Notes: a model not told the origin generated them from the sequence alone. DNA of 64,000 nucleotides from Lactobacillus laiwuensis (GCF_019972835.1 NZ_BPPB01000007.1:1-64000), one strand, 5' to 3'; positions 26,138 to 35,756 are shown, numbered from the stretch's first letter. Numbers and translations are program-made.

Positions 26138-27052
26138 ATGAAAACAGGTACCAAAATTATTACACTGGATAATGGCTATCATTTGTGGACAAACACTCAG
26201 GGTCAGGGGAACATTCATCTGTTAGCTTTGCACGGTGGTCCCGGAGGCAACCATGAATACTGGGAAGATACTGCCGAGCAATTAAAAAAGCAAGGCTTGG
26301 ACGTGCAAGTAACGATGTATGATCAACTTGGTTCCCTTTATTCCGATCAGCCGGATTATTCTGATCCTAAAATTGCTAAAAAGTATTTGACCTACGAGTA
26401 CTTCTTAGATGAAGTTGACGAGGTCCGTGAAAAACTGGGTTTAGACAATTTTTATTTGATTGGTCAAAGCTGGGGCGGACTTCTGGTACAAGAATATGCC
26501 GTTAAATATGGTCAGCACCTAAAGGGCGCAATTATTTCCTCAATGGTCGATGATATTGATGATTATGTTAAAGCCGTGAATCGTCGCCGCCAAGAAGTTT
26601 TGCCCCAATCTGAAATTGACTTCATGCATGAATGTGAAAACAATAATGATTATGACAATGACCGCTATCAAGAAGATGTCAACATTCTCAACATTAACTT
26701 TGTTGACCGCAAACAGCCATCTAAGTTATATCACCTCAAAGATATTGGCGGTTCTGCTGTTTACCAAGCATTTCAAGGCGATAATGAGTTTGTCATTACT
26801 GGCAAACTAAAAGACTGGCACTTTAGAGATCAACTCAGAAATATTAAAGTACCAACTTTGTTAACCTTTGGCGAAAATGAAACGATGCCAATCGCTACGG
26901 CTAAAATTATGCAAAAAGAGATTCCTGATTCCTGCTTAGTTACAACTCCTGATGGTGGTCATCACCATATGGTTGATAATCCAGACGTTTATTACAAACA
27001 TTTAGCTGATTTCATTAGTCAAGTTGAAGCAGGGACATTTAAAGGAGAATAA
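26138..27052 (+). CDS. pepI: Proline iminopeptidase
   Basis: A 304-residue alpha/beta hydrolase of peptidase family S33 that releases N-terminal proline from peptides in the cytoplasm. The HGGPGG oxyanion motif and the nucleophile elbow GQSWGG (Ser111) are the family signatures; the catalytic His lies in DGGHHHM near the C-terminus. AAAGGAG precedes the ATG. Monocistronic, with a strong promoter and terminator. Typical of lactobacilli growing on milk or plant peptides. Confidence 0.95.
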   Translation: MKTGTKIITLDNGYHLWTNTQGQGNIHLLALHGGPGGNHEYWEDTAEQLKKQGLDVQVTMYDQLGSLYSDQPDYSDPKIAKKYLTYEYFLDEVDEVREKLGLDNFYLIGQSWGGLLVQEYAVKYGQHLKGAIISSMVDDIDDYVKAVNRRRQEVLPQSEIDFMHECENNNDYDNDRYQEDVNILNINFVDRKQPSKLYHLKDIGGSAVYQAFQGDNEFVITGKLKDWHFRDQLRNIKVPTLLTFGENETMPIATAKIMQKEIPDSCLVTTPDGGHHHMVDNPDVYYKHLADFISQVEAGTFKGE

Positions 27053-27086
27053 CAAGTCCAACTATTTTTATACAAGTATAGCTAAC

Positions 27087-27117
27087 AAAAAGCAAGTAGG
27101 CAACTGCTTGTTTTTTT
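27087..27117 (+). terminator. Terminator of pepI
   Basis: CAAGTAG (27093-27099) pairs with CTGCTTG (27104-27110) around GCAA, followed by T7. Confidence 0.88.
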
Positions 27118-27392
27118 GTTCACTTAAAAAAAGCTTATCTGCTAATTACTTTTAGCATAAATAGTGAATTTTTCACTATATTATTTTCCTGTATAAAATA
27201 ACACTTTTCAAGAATATACTTTTTTAAAAATAGCAATAAAATATTTTACTTAACTTATAAAGCAATAATAATAAATGCAAAAAAATAATTTTTCATACAT
27301 TTTTACATGTTTAAGTTTTCCCGTGATTAAAGCAATATTTATAAAGATATATCCCTATATATTAAATTTTAAATTTACAAAGAATATATTTT
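27118..27392. other. AT-rich intergenic stretch
   Basis: About 275 bp of very AT-rich DNA with no ORF supported by a ribosome-binding site. The only structure I see is a 7-bp hairpin TAGTGAA/TTCACTA at 27162-27178. Possibly an UP-like or nucleoid-protein-binding region before the glycosyltransferase promoter. Confidence 0.4.
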
Positions 27393-27421
27393 TTGTCTAG
27401 ACCAATTAGTGTTATTATAAA
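27393..27421 (+). promoter_or_regulatory. Glycosyltransferase promoter with NagR/DasR-like operator
   Basis: TTGTCT (27393-27398) and TATAAA (27416-27421) are 17 bp apart. The -35 lies inside TTGTCTAGACCAA, which closely resembles the TGGTCTAGACCA half-sites bound by GntR/HutC-family GlcNAc regulators. The operator role is inferred from resemblance. Confidence 0.5.
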
Positions 27422-27466
27422 ACTAAAGTATATTTAGATTAGGAAAAAATAACTAGGTGATAATAA

Positions 27467-28714
27467 ATGAAGTTATTAATAGCCATAATATTAATTTTGG
27501 GTGGCTGTTCATACATTTTTGATTTAGTTTGGACTCTTTATCTGACATTTAGCAATCATGTTAGGCAAGATCATTACGGTGACCACTGTCGAGATTTCGA
27601 TACTATGTTCTTGTTAATCCCAGCAATGAATGAATTTCAATCTTTAAGAAAAAACATTCCCTATTTAATGGAATTGCAAAAACAATGTGAGAGTTTTATC
27701 AAACTCAAGCTGGTCTTTATCGATGATGACTCTAGTGATGGTACCACTACTTTACTAGAAAAATACGCTTATCATCCTAATGTCGTAGTTGTACACCGCG
27801 TAAAGCCTAATGCTCAGCAAGGAAAAGGCCCGGCATTACAAGAAGCAGCTGAACGCATTGCCAAAATGAACTATTCTGAGGATAAAACTATTATTGGTGT
27901 CATAGATGCTGATAGCCACTTAGATGCAAATTACCTGTGGCAAGTGGTATATGCCTTTGACCATTCAAATTGCGACTTGCTTCAAACAAGAGTAAATATC
28001 TATAATCTGGATCATAATATTGCAGCAATGCAAAATTTTGAATTCACTATTTATAATTCTCTTTTACAAATGGCAAGAACTTATTGGGGTTCATCTTTGG
28101 CTTCAGGCAATGGTCAATTCATGACCTTAAAAATGACTAGTAACGTTGGCTGGTCATCATCATTATTGGAGGACTGCGAATTTTCATTAAAAGGCTTATT
28201 AAAAGGCTATCGTGGTACCTTCTTAAATACCGTCAGCATTGGACAAGAGGGCGTTACAAAATATAAAAAGCTGATCAAGCAACGTACTCGCTGGTGTCAA
28301 GGCGGTTTTCAATGTTTAGGCAAATATAGCAAAAAGATTGTTAAATCTAAATCTATTCCTTCAATGGTTAAAACTTTTGTATTGCTCTTCCTGCTTATTC
28401 CAGTATTTTCAATGGTCACAACACCAGCCTCCGCAATTTCATTTATAGTTTTACTGCTTTATATGAAAACGAATGCCTGGATTAGCATTTCAATTATTGC
28501 CAGTTTGCTGGTAATAGAATATTTGACAAATACAATGTTAATACTAAAGCATTATCGTGAAACTAAGATTGCTGAGCCTCTGAAAATTTCATATTTGCTA
28601 AAAATATTGTTTTTGATTGATTTTTACAGATGGTCGTTAGCCATAGTTCCATATAAAGCTTTGGGCCGAATTTTAGTTGGCAATCAGTCCTGGTCAAAAA
28701 CTTCTCATACTTAA
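27467..28714 (+). CDS. Processive family 2 glycosyltransferase, membrane-bound
   Basis: A 415-residue protein with an N-terminal TM helix (~1-22), a cytoplasmic GT-A domain and three or four C-terminal TM helices (~300-390). Catalytic motifs are DDDSSDG, the metal-binding DADSH, EDCEFS (the TED-like base) and QRTRWCQGG (the QxxRW motif of processive synthases such as BcsA, PgaC and hyaluronan synthase). It should polymerise and export a beta-linked polysaccharide. No deacetylase or c-di-GMP genes flank it, so the polymer is unknown; a GlcNAc-type operator upstream favours an amino-sugar polymer. Confidence 0.88.
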   Translation: MKLLIAIILILGGCSYIFDLVWTLYLTFSNHVRQDHYGDHCRDFDTMFLLIPAMNEFQSLRKNIPYLMELQKQCESFIKLKLVFIDDDSSDGTTTLLEKYAYHPNVVVVHRVKPNAQQGKGPALQEAAERIAKMNYSEDKTIIGVIDADSHLDANYLWQVVYAFDHSNCDLLQTRVNIYNLDHNIAAMQNFEFTIYNSLLQMARTYWGSSLASGNGQFMTLKMTSNVGWSSSLLEDCEFSLKGLLKGYRGTFLNTVSIGQEGVTKYKKLIKQRTRWCQGGFQCLGKYSKKIVKSKSIPSMVKTFVLLFLLIPVFSMVTTPASAISFIVLLLYMKTNAWISISIIASLLVIEYLTNTMLILKHYRETKIAEPLKISYLLKILFLIDFYRWSLAIVPYKALGRILVGNQSWSKTSHT

Positions 28715-28761
28715 CATGGCAGAAAACTGAATTAGCTTCTATTTTTAAATATTTACATTCA

Positions 28762-28809
28762 AAAAGACTAATAAATTTGTGTATTGCTAACCCAATTTAT
28801 TAGTCTTTT
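28762..28809. terminator. Bidirectional terminator between the glycosyltransferase and ThyX genes
   Basis: AAAAGACTAATAAATT (28762-28777) pairs with AATTTATTAGTCTTTT (28794-28809), a 16-bp perfect stem between convergent genes. Confidence 0.92.
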
Positions 28810-28850
28810 GCTTTCTGCAAATTTTATATAATTAAACTCATTTAATTAAG

Positions 28851-30008
28851 CTACTGTTCTCTATTTTCAATAACTCTTCTGAATTGCAACCAACTCTCAC
28901 TAAAATTTGAAGTCAGCGAACCAGCTATCTTGTCGGGAGGGCAATCAGGATGCTTTTCAAGTAAACCTGGCATCCTTTCTTTTAATGCGGGAACTTTTTT
29001 CCAGTCACTGCTTTGAGCTGACCATGCTATATGTTCAAACGGACTCATATGCTTTTCAGCAAGCAATCTTTTACCCAAATTTGAGCCATTTCTGTTTTTC
29101 ATTTTAGAGCGGTCATGATAAGAAATTCTGGCACATTCTGAAGCCGATTGCAGAAGCACTGGCTCAAGCCTTTCCCATGATAACAGATCATTTTCTTCAA
29201 CATCGATAAAAGGAACATGCAATATTCTTTTTTTCAGCGTTCGATACTTGGGACTTGCTTCAAGAACCGCTTTTATCAAAATTGCTGTAGCTTCCATTTC
29301 CGGCTGGACGCCAGCAGCAATTCGCAAATCCAGGAAATTTTGCCAAAAAGTTGATGTTACCAGAGTTTCATGCCACATCCATGGTTCAATCAATCTGTTG
29401 CAGTCTTGTTTATGAGCATCATTCCATGAAGCTGGAACTGCATCATTTTTATATGCTTCATCATACTTGTCAGCAAATTTTTCCCAGTCACTAGCTTCAG
29501 CATCGTAAGGGACTTCTTCTTCATTCATCAGCTGTCGAAACATACCCAGAACGGCTTCATTTCGGGAGTGCAGCCAATTTGCGGTAGATCTTTTTGCCCT
29601 TTCCGAATCAGCAAATGGCCCTGTCATACCCTTGTGATTAATAGTCCATAGTGGAATCACAGGTTGCTCCATGACTGGCTTGACGGTAGTCTTTATGCTT
29701 CTTGCTCTTGAAGAGGCACTGTTTCTGCTGAAAACCCGATGAGTATTCCACTCGGGAAGAATAAATCTGGGAAACCTGACAATCATAGTTGTGACTCTGT
29801 CTGGTGTAATTAAGTTTTCATTCTCAGAAAACTCTCTGGTGATTGAATCTTTTACAATTACAGCAGAATAGCCTCTAAGAACTGGATCCTCGTACCTTGC
29901 ACAGATGGTCTTGGCACCCTTTGGGGACCAGGGCATTTGTTTTTCTTCCACAATCACTGAAGACCAATCTGGTTTAACTTCACGACTATTATTGTGCACT
30001 GTAGTCAT
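28851..30008 (-). CDS. Long-form FAD-dependent thymidylate synthase-like protein (ThyX family)
   Basis: A 385-residue protein. The ThyX signature RHRxxSxNxxSxR is present as THRVFSRNSASSR (residues 89-101), with the first Arg replaced by Thr. HMSPFEHIAW and a C-terminal LQFRRVIENREQ segment also match ThyX. Typical ThyX proteins have 210-260 residues, so this one carries an insertion of over 100 residues between the signature and the C-terminal part. It would convert dUMP to dTMP using FAD, NADPH and methylene-tetrahydrofolate if active. Similar long forms occur in phages and lactobacilli. An alternative role as a nucleotide-modifying flavoenzyme cannot be excluded. Confidence 0.82.
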   Translation of the reverse strand: MTTVHNNSREVKPDWSSVIVEEKQMPWSPKGAKTICARYEDPVLRGYSAVIVKDSITREFSENENLITPDRVTTMIVRFPRFILPEWNTHRVFSRNSASSRARSIKTTVKPVMEQPVIPLWTINHKGMTGPFADSERAKRSTANWLHSRNEAVLGMFRQLMNEEEVPYDAEASDWEKFADKYDEAYKNDAVPASWNDAHKQDCNRLIEPWMWHETLVTSTFWQNFLDLRIAAGVQPEMEATAILIKAVLEASPKYRTLKKRILHVPFIDVEENDLLSWERLEPVLLQSASECARISYHDRSKMKNRNGSNLGKRLLAEKHMSPFEHIAWSAQSSDWKKVPALKERMPGLLEKHPDCPPDKIAGSLTSNFSESWLQFRRVIENREQ

Positions 30009-30102
30009 TTATATATCTCCTCATTACTTTATTAAGTCACAGACTATAATCATTATTAATCTATCTGCGGCTTTAAACAAATGACCTGCATATATAACCA
30101 AA

Positions 30103-30139
30103 AAGAATTTATAGTTTCCCAACCTGCCTATAAATTCTT
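30103..30139 (-). terminator. Terminator of the MFS transporter gene
   Basis: AAGAATTTATAG (30103-30114) pairs with CTATAAATTCTT (30128-30139). A T run follows on the minus strand. Confidence 0.88.
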
Positions 30140-30171
30140 GCTTTTTACTATTTTTGCCCAAATTTTTGACG

Positions 30172-31413
30172 CTAAGGCTTGTTATCGTGCTTGATTTCAG
30201 GTGCCAGTAAAAAAATACTAATTGCTGTAACTAGCAAAAGTTCAATGGCTGAAACTCCAATGCCTGATCTTGAGCCTATTTTTTTAGCAACAAGTCCGCC
30301 TAAAAGATAGCCCAAAGAGTTTACTCCAATCAGCACTGTTTTATAGATACTCGTAACCCGCCCCAGATATTTTTGTTCAACTTGCTGTTGCCTATTCGTG
30401 ATGATACTAATATTAATAATTGATTCAATTATAGAAACAAACGCAATAGCTAAAACCATAGTTGGTACATTTTGGTCCAGCGCAAAAAGGGCACGAAAAA
30501 GAGCACCTGCAAAAATTAGTAGAATAAACAATAGATTAAACTTAATGTGCTTATTCAACCAATTGACCACCAAAGTACCAATTAAGGCACTGACAGCTGC
30601 AATCGCTGAAATTATTCCAATATTTTGAGAGGAAAGTTTTAATTGCGTACGTAATATTATAAGGCTGTCATTATCAAAATTAGCTGACACAATATTAACT
30701 AGTGCAGCTAATATTAACGGATACAAAACAGAACGAAGATTAAGGGTATATTGCAGACCTTCCTTTATATCTGTTTTTACCGTTTTAAGTGCAGATTTAA
30801 GAGCTGTAAAGCCGGTAAAAGCAGTAGATTTAGTTTTCAGGCTGATCCTTTTTTCCAGTAAAAGGCTAATTAGGTAGAAAATTGCACAAATAACAATTAA
30901 AAGACTATGCGAAATATATTGGTATAATATTCCGCCTATAATAGGCAATGTAAAATTAGCTGCATATTGTATGCCATAAACTAGACTGTTTAATTCTGAA
31001 AAGTCCTTCTTTTCTACCAAAAAAGAAACAAAAGTAATTTCTGACACCGTATTAATTGTGTTTGTCACGCTGACGACAAGTGATACCGCATAAATAATTA
31101 AAATCATGCAATTCACTGTTAGCTGGAATGCAAATGATGCGGAAAGAATCAAGTAGCTGATTAATCTAATCAAATCACTAAAAATGAGAATCTTTTTAAC
31201 ATCTAATTTATCCGTTAAAGCACCTGCTGGAAGACCTAAAACCAAAATTGGCAATGTTTCAATAATGGAAATTATTGATAAGTGAATACCATTTTTAGTG
31301 ATACCAAGAACCATTAACGGCAATGCAAATGACATTAAAGAGCTGCCCAAGTTATCGGTAATCACTGACAAAAGGTATAGTTTGTTGTTGTTACTTTTTA
31401 GTATGTTTTGCAT
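30172..31413 (-). CDS. MFS efflux transporter (MFS_3, MefA/Bcr-like)
   Basis: A 413-residue transporter with about 12 TM helices and the MFS A-motif region GLPAGALTDKLDVKK between TM2 and TM3. Drug or metabolite efflux by proton antiport is the likely role. It starts only 42 bp beyond the last CRISPR repeat on the same strand. The start has a distant AAAGG and no clear promoter, so readthrough from the CRISPR transcript could contribute to expression. Confidence 0.88.
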   Translation of the reverse strand: MQNILKSNNNKLYLLSVITDNLGSSLMSFALPLMVLGITKNGIHLSIISIIETLPILVLGLPAGALTDKLDVKKILIFSDLIRLISYLILSASFAFQLTVNCMILIIYAVSLVVSVTNTINTVSEITFVSFLVEKKDFSELNSLVYGIQYAANFTLPIIGGILYQYISHSLLIVICAIFYLISLLLEKRISLKTKSTAFTGFTALKSALKTVKTDIKEGLQYTLNLRSVLYPLILAALVNIVSANFDNDSLIILRTQLKLSSQNIGIISAIAAVSALIGTLVVNWLNKHIKFNLLFILLIFAGALFRALFALDQNVPTMVLAIAFVSIIESIINISIITNRQQQVEQKYLGRVTSIYKTVLIGVNSLGYLLGGLVAKKIGSRSGIGVSAIELLLVTAISIFLLAPEIKHDNKP

Positions 31414-31455
31414 TTGAACAAGTAGCAGCCTTTCTTTAATTAGTGTTTTTTAACG

Positions 31456-31491
31456 CATTAAATCATCATTGATTTAACAATCATCTAAAAC
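31456..31491 (-). repeat. Degenerate terminal CRISPR repeat forming a hairpin
   Basis: Leader-distal repeat that differs from the consensus at five positions. The changes create TTAAATCA-ATGA-TGATTTAA, a perfect 8-bp stem (31458-31477). The intact repeat has only a 4-bp core there. No T run follows. Confidence 0.9.
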
Positions 31492-31689
31492 GTTGGTTGT
31501 AGTCACCATTTGACACTCCCGGTTCTAATCATCATTGATCTAACAATCATCTAAAACTGGCTCAAAGGAGGACGTGGTTCAACCAAGGTTCTAATCATCA
31601 TTGATCTAACAATCATCTAAAACTTTCCAATCGCCACACAGAGTAGGCTTGCCGTTCTAATCATCATTGATCTAACAATCATCTAAAAC

Positions 31690-31953
31690 CCAATTTAGTT
31701 TTAAAAACAAAATTTGAGGGTTCTAATCATCATTGATCTAACAATCATCTAAAACTGTTACTGATGTTAATGGCAAGGTGACGAAGTTCTAATCATCATT
31801 GATCTAACAATCATCTAAAACCCAATTTAGTTTTAAAAACAAAATTTGAGGGTTCTAATCATCATTGATCTAACAATCATCTAAAACTGTTACTGATGTT
31901 AATGGCAAGGTGACGAAGTTCTAATCATCATTGATCTAACAATCATCTAAAAC
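31690..31953 (-). repeat. Tandem duplication of a two-spacer block
   Basis: The 132-bp block of two spacers plus repeats starting at 31690 is copied exactly at 31822. The first spacer of each begins CCAATTTAG and the second TGTTACTGATG. This is a recombination event between repeats in the old part of the array. Confidence 0.95.
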
Positions 31954-34900
31954 GGAATTTACGGTCCCATTAACCGAGAGTATGTTCTAATCATCATTGA
32001 TCTAACAATCATCTAAAACTAGGGGTTATAGAGTATACTCTACCTTTGAGTTCTAATCATCATTGATCTAACAATCATCTAAAACTGACCAAATAGAGCA
32101 ATGCAGCCATTATTTGTTCTAATCATCATTGATCTAACAATCATCTAAAACTGTTCCAAATGATAAAATCGCCTGCGCCGTGTTCTAATCATCATTGATC
32201 TAACAATCATCTAAAACGGAGCTAACAGTAACAATAATGGCTTCAGCGTTCTAATCATCATTGATCTAACAATCATCTAAAACAAATATCTTGTTTATCC
32301 TTACCTGTCTTGGGTTCTAATCATCATTGATCTAACAATCATCTAAAACTTACGCACTGACAACTGCAGTGGAACCTGAGTTCTAATCATCATTGATCTA
32401 ACAATCATCTAAAACGATTTTGCATTAGACCTTGATATTTTGCAAGTTCTAATCATCATTGATCTAACAATCATCTAAAACCGACGCTAGCTTCTGAGAC
32501 ATTATCAGGATGTTCTAATCATCATTGATCTAACAATCATCTAAAACATTTACTGTTTTGCCATTAATTTTCACAGTGTTCTAATCATCATTGATCTAAC
32601 AATCATCTAAAACCTCTTAGCAGTGGTAACTGTTGCTTTTTATGTTCTAATCATCATTGATCTAACAATCATCTAAAACTTTTTCATAGCCATTAGCCAC
32701 TTCTTAGAGGTTCTAATCATCATTGATCTAACAATCATCTAAAACGACGTCACCATAATTTTTTATATTGAACTGGTTCTAATCATCATTGATCTAACAA
32801 TCATCTAAAACTACTCGTGGTGACGGCAAAACATATAATTAGTTCTAATCATCATTGATCTAACAATCATCTAAAACTACCATCAACACGATATTCAAAT
32901 GGCTCGCGTTCTAATCATCATTGATCTAACAATCATCTAAAACACGGGATAGCCATACCCCACCAAGCCTCCTGTTCTAATCATCATTGATCTAACAATC
33001 ATCTAAAACTTAAAACACTTTTATAAAGGTGGATTAAATGTTCTAATCATCATTGATCTAACAATCATCTAAAACTCCGCATGTAGTTTAGTGCTTGTGT
33101 CATTGGTTCTAATCATCATTGATCTAACAATCATCTAAAACTTTGTTGGTCTTGCATAAATTTAAATATTCGTTCTAATCATCATTGATCTAACAATCAT
33201 CTAAAACATATAGACCGTTTGCAAGTTTAAACCTTGTGTTCTAATCATCATTGATCTAACAATCATCTAAAACTTGTTAGAGTAGACGTGAACTGGCTCT
33301 TTAGTTCTAATCATCATTGATCTAACAATCATCTAAAACTTTTGCAAATACAAGTAGACGTATGCAGGTGTTCTAATCATCATTGATCTAACAATCATCT
33401 AAAACTCGTCGTAATTGAATCCGCCACCATCGACCGTTCTAATCATCATTGATCTAACAATCATCTAAAACTTTCTCACCGCCCTTTAATTCTAGGGCTT
33501 GGTTCTAATCATCATTGATCTAACAATCATCTAAAACTTTGACCATTAGGGCAATGCCAGTTTGCATGTTCTAATCATCATTGATCTAACAATCATCTAA
33601 AACTTTTTGCCCACATTTTGAGCAATATATTTCGTTCTAATCATCATTGATCTAACAATCATCTAAAACACTGAATATAATTTAAGTTTTGATCTTTCAG
33701 TTCTAATCATCATTGATCTAACAATCATCTAAAACATGGGGATTGAATAGTTTAGAGGAATTAAAGTTCTAATCATCATTGATCTAACAATCATCTAAAA
33801 CGCGTGTTTAGGTTCTGCTCCATAAGTTGGTGTTCTAATCATCATTGATCTAACAATCATCTAAAACCTTCAACAGATGATATTACTAATCTTGTAAGTT
33901 CTAATCATCATTGATCTAACAATCATCTAAAACGTTACTCGGCATTGCCATACGATAAGGACAGTTCTAATCATCATTGATCTAACAATCATCTAAAACG
34001 CTGCACAAAGTAACAGGGGCAGAGCCTCGGTTCTAATCATCATTGATCTAACAATCATCTAAAACCTGAAAAACGATAAGCAATCACAGAGCCAAGTTCT
34101 AATCATCATTGATCTAACAATCATCTAAAACCAAAGAGTGGAACATACCGACTACCTTTGCGTTCTAATCATCATTGATCTAACAATCATCTAAAACAAA
34201 AAAATGGAGGGCTCAGTCTGATCTGCTGTTCTAATCATCATTGATCTAACAATCATCTAAAACGCAACACGTCATTTTTCACGCTTGCTAATCGTTCTAA
34301 TCATCATTGATCTAACAATCATCTAAAACCTATATATTGCCTTCAGACAATGAAAGCGAGTTCTAATCATCATTGATCTAACAATCATCTAAAACTATGG
34401 TTAATGATGCCCAGTCAGGTCCTCGGTTCTAATCATCATTGATCTAACAATCATCTAAAACCCAGCACCAGCCAAAGTCAGAAATTAATTTGTTCTAATC
34501 ATCATTGATCTAACAATCATCTAAAACAGGACACTAAATAGTGTTCTTTTTTATTGAGTTCTAATCATCATTGATCTAACAATCATCTAAAACTCTTTGT
34601 CTGACATTTTTTTCACCTTCTTTGTTCTAATCATCATTGATCTAACAATCATCTAAAACAAAGCATCTAAGCATGTGTGGTCTTTTGTCGTTCTAATCAT
34701 CATTGATCTAACAATCATCTAAAACACCTATCCTGCCAAGATTAAGCAAGATTTAGTTCTAATCATCATTGATCTAACAATCATCTAAAACCTAGTCGGC
34801 ATCGATATACCCGATCCACGCGTTCTAATCATCATTGATCTAACAATCATCTAAAACATTAAGGCATGTGGTGGAAAAATTAATGGTGTTCTAATCATCA

Positions 34901-35055
34901 TTGATCTAACAATCATCTAAAACGAGATTTGGGTGCTTATGAAACTACTACTGGTTCTAATCATCATTGATCTAACAATCATCTAAAACTATGGATGCAG
35001 ATAGTTCTGGGTATGATTTGTTCTAATCATCATTGATCTAACAATCATCTAAAAC

Positions 35056-35090
35056 CGATATTTTATAATATGATTTTAATATTGTTGCTA
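35056..35090 (-). promoter_or_regulatory. CRISPR leader and pre-crRNA promoter
   Basis: Only 32 bp separate the csn2 stop from the first repeat. On the minus strand TAGCAA (35090-35085) and TATAAA (35067-35062) are 17 bp apart, which would start transcription at or just inside the first repeat. The leader is AT-rich and ends TATCG before the repeat. The short leader also overlaps the end of csn2. Confidence 0.55.
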
Positions 35091-35756
35091 GTACCAATCG
35101 ATTAGATCCCTATCAATATAGTAAAAAGGTATGTCTTTAGAAATTGCCAAATTTTCTTTTGTCGTGAATTCAATTACAACCAAAATTAAATTCATTTCTG
35201 TGACAAGACTAGCTAATTCTTGCCACTCCCGTTCTTCCAAGTAATGAGCTACATTACAAATAACAGGAACTGATTTTAAATTACACGTTTGGTGAATTTT
35301 CAAAACTGTTTCTATTATACCATATGGACTGAGCAACATTGATTTATCTAAATGAATTTCTGTAAATTTAAGTAATTTTTTTAAGACTTCATCAAAATCA
35401 ATTGCTAAAGGTAAGTCTTCAAGTAAAAGTGAATCTTGCAAGGTTGATTCTAAATTATAAAAAGACTTAATCACTTTATTGCGATTTTCTTCATCTAAAT
35501 TTTTCAGATAACTACTTACAATATGGGGCATATACTTTTTAGTAATATTTCCACTAAGCATTGGATCACCAATAAAATCAAAAGTTTTACTTACATCAAG
35601 GGGACTATAATCATCCTCTGAACAAATTAACAGCTTGTTTTTTCCTTGAAAGCCTTGAATTATATCACGGTAAGCAATTGAACTTTGTAAACCAATTACT
35701 TTTATTCCAGGATCCTTAAATACCCATTTTTTATGAGTCGCATAAGTTAAAATCAT
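35088..35756 (-). CDS. csn2: CRISPR-associated protein Csn2
   Basis: A 222-residue protein, the type II-A marker. Csn2 forms a tetrameric ring that slides on DNA ends and assists Cas1-Cas2 during spacer integration. The sequence opens MILTYATHKKWVF and holds the segments LLICSEDDYSPLDVSKTFDFIGDP and LLLSPYGII-like; the length matches the short Csn2 subgroup. It overlaps cas2 by 4 nt and its stop lies 32 bp before the first repeat. Confidence 0.93.
   Translation of the reverse strand: MILTYATHKKWVFKDPGIKVIGLQSSIAYRDIIQGFQGKNKLLICSEDDYSPLDVSKTFDFIGDPMLSGNITKKYMPHIVSSYLKNLDEENRNKVIKSFYNLESTLQDSLLLEDLPLAIDFDEVLKKLLKFTEIHLDKSMLLSPYGIIETVLKIHQTCNLKSVPVICNVAHYLEEREWQELASLVTEMNLILVVIEFTTKENLAISKDIPFYYIDRDLIDWY

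Larger units (their letters stand above)
31456..35055 (-). CRISPR. Type II-A CRISPR array, 55 repeats and 54 spacers
   Basis: A 36-bp repeat recurs with an exact 66-bp period from 31456 to 35055, so every spacer is 30 bp. Read on the cas (minus) strand the repeat begins GTTTTAGATGATTGTTAG and ends GATTAGAAC, the form typical of type II-A. The leader side is at 35055, beside csn2, so spacers near 35000 are the most recent. The repeat is essentially invariant except for the terminal copy at 31456-31491. Spacers at 31690-31785 are repeated exactly at 31822-31917. The length of the array and the intact cas genes argue for an active system. Confidence 0.99.

Noticed and set aside
31456-35055. Self-targeting spacers against genes in this window
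   Set aside because: By eye I found no spacer with an extended match to other parts of the window; only a genome-wide search could settle this.
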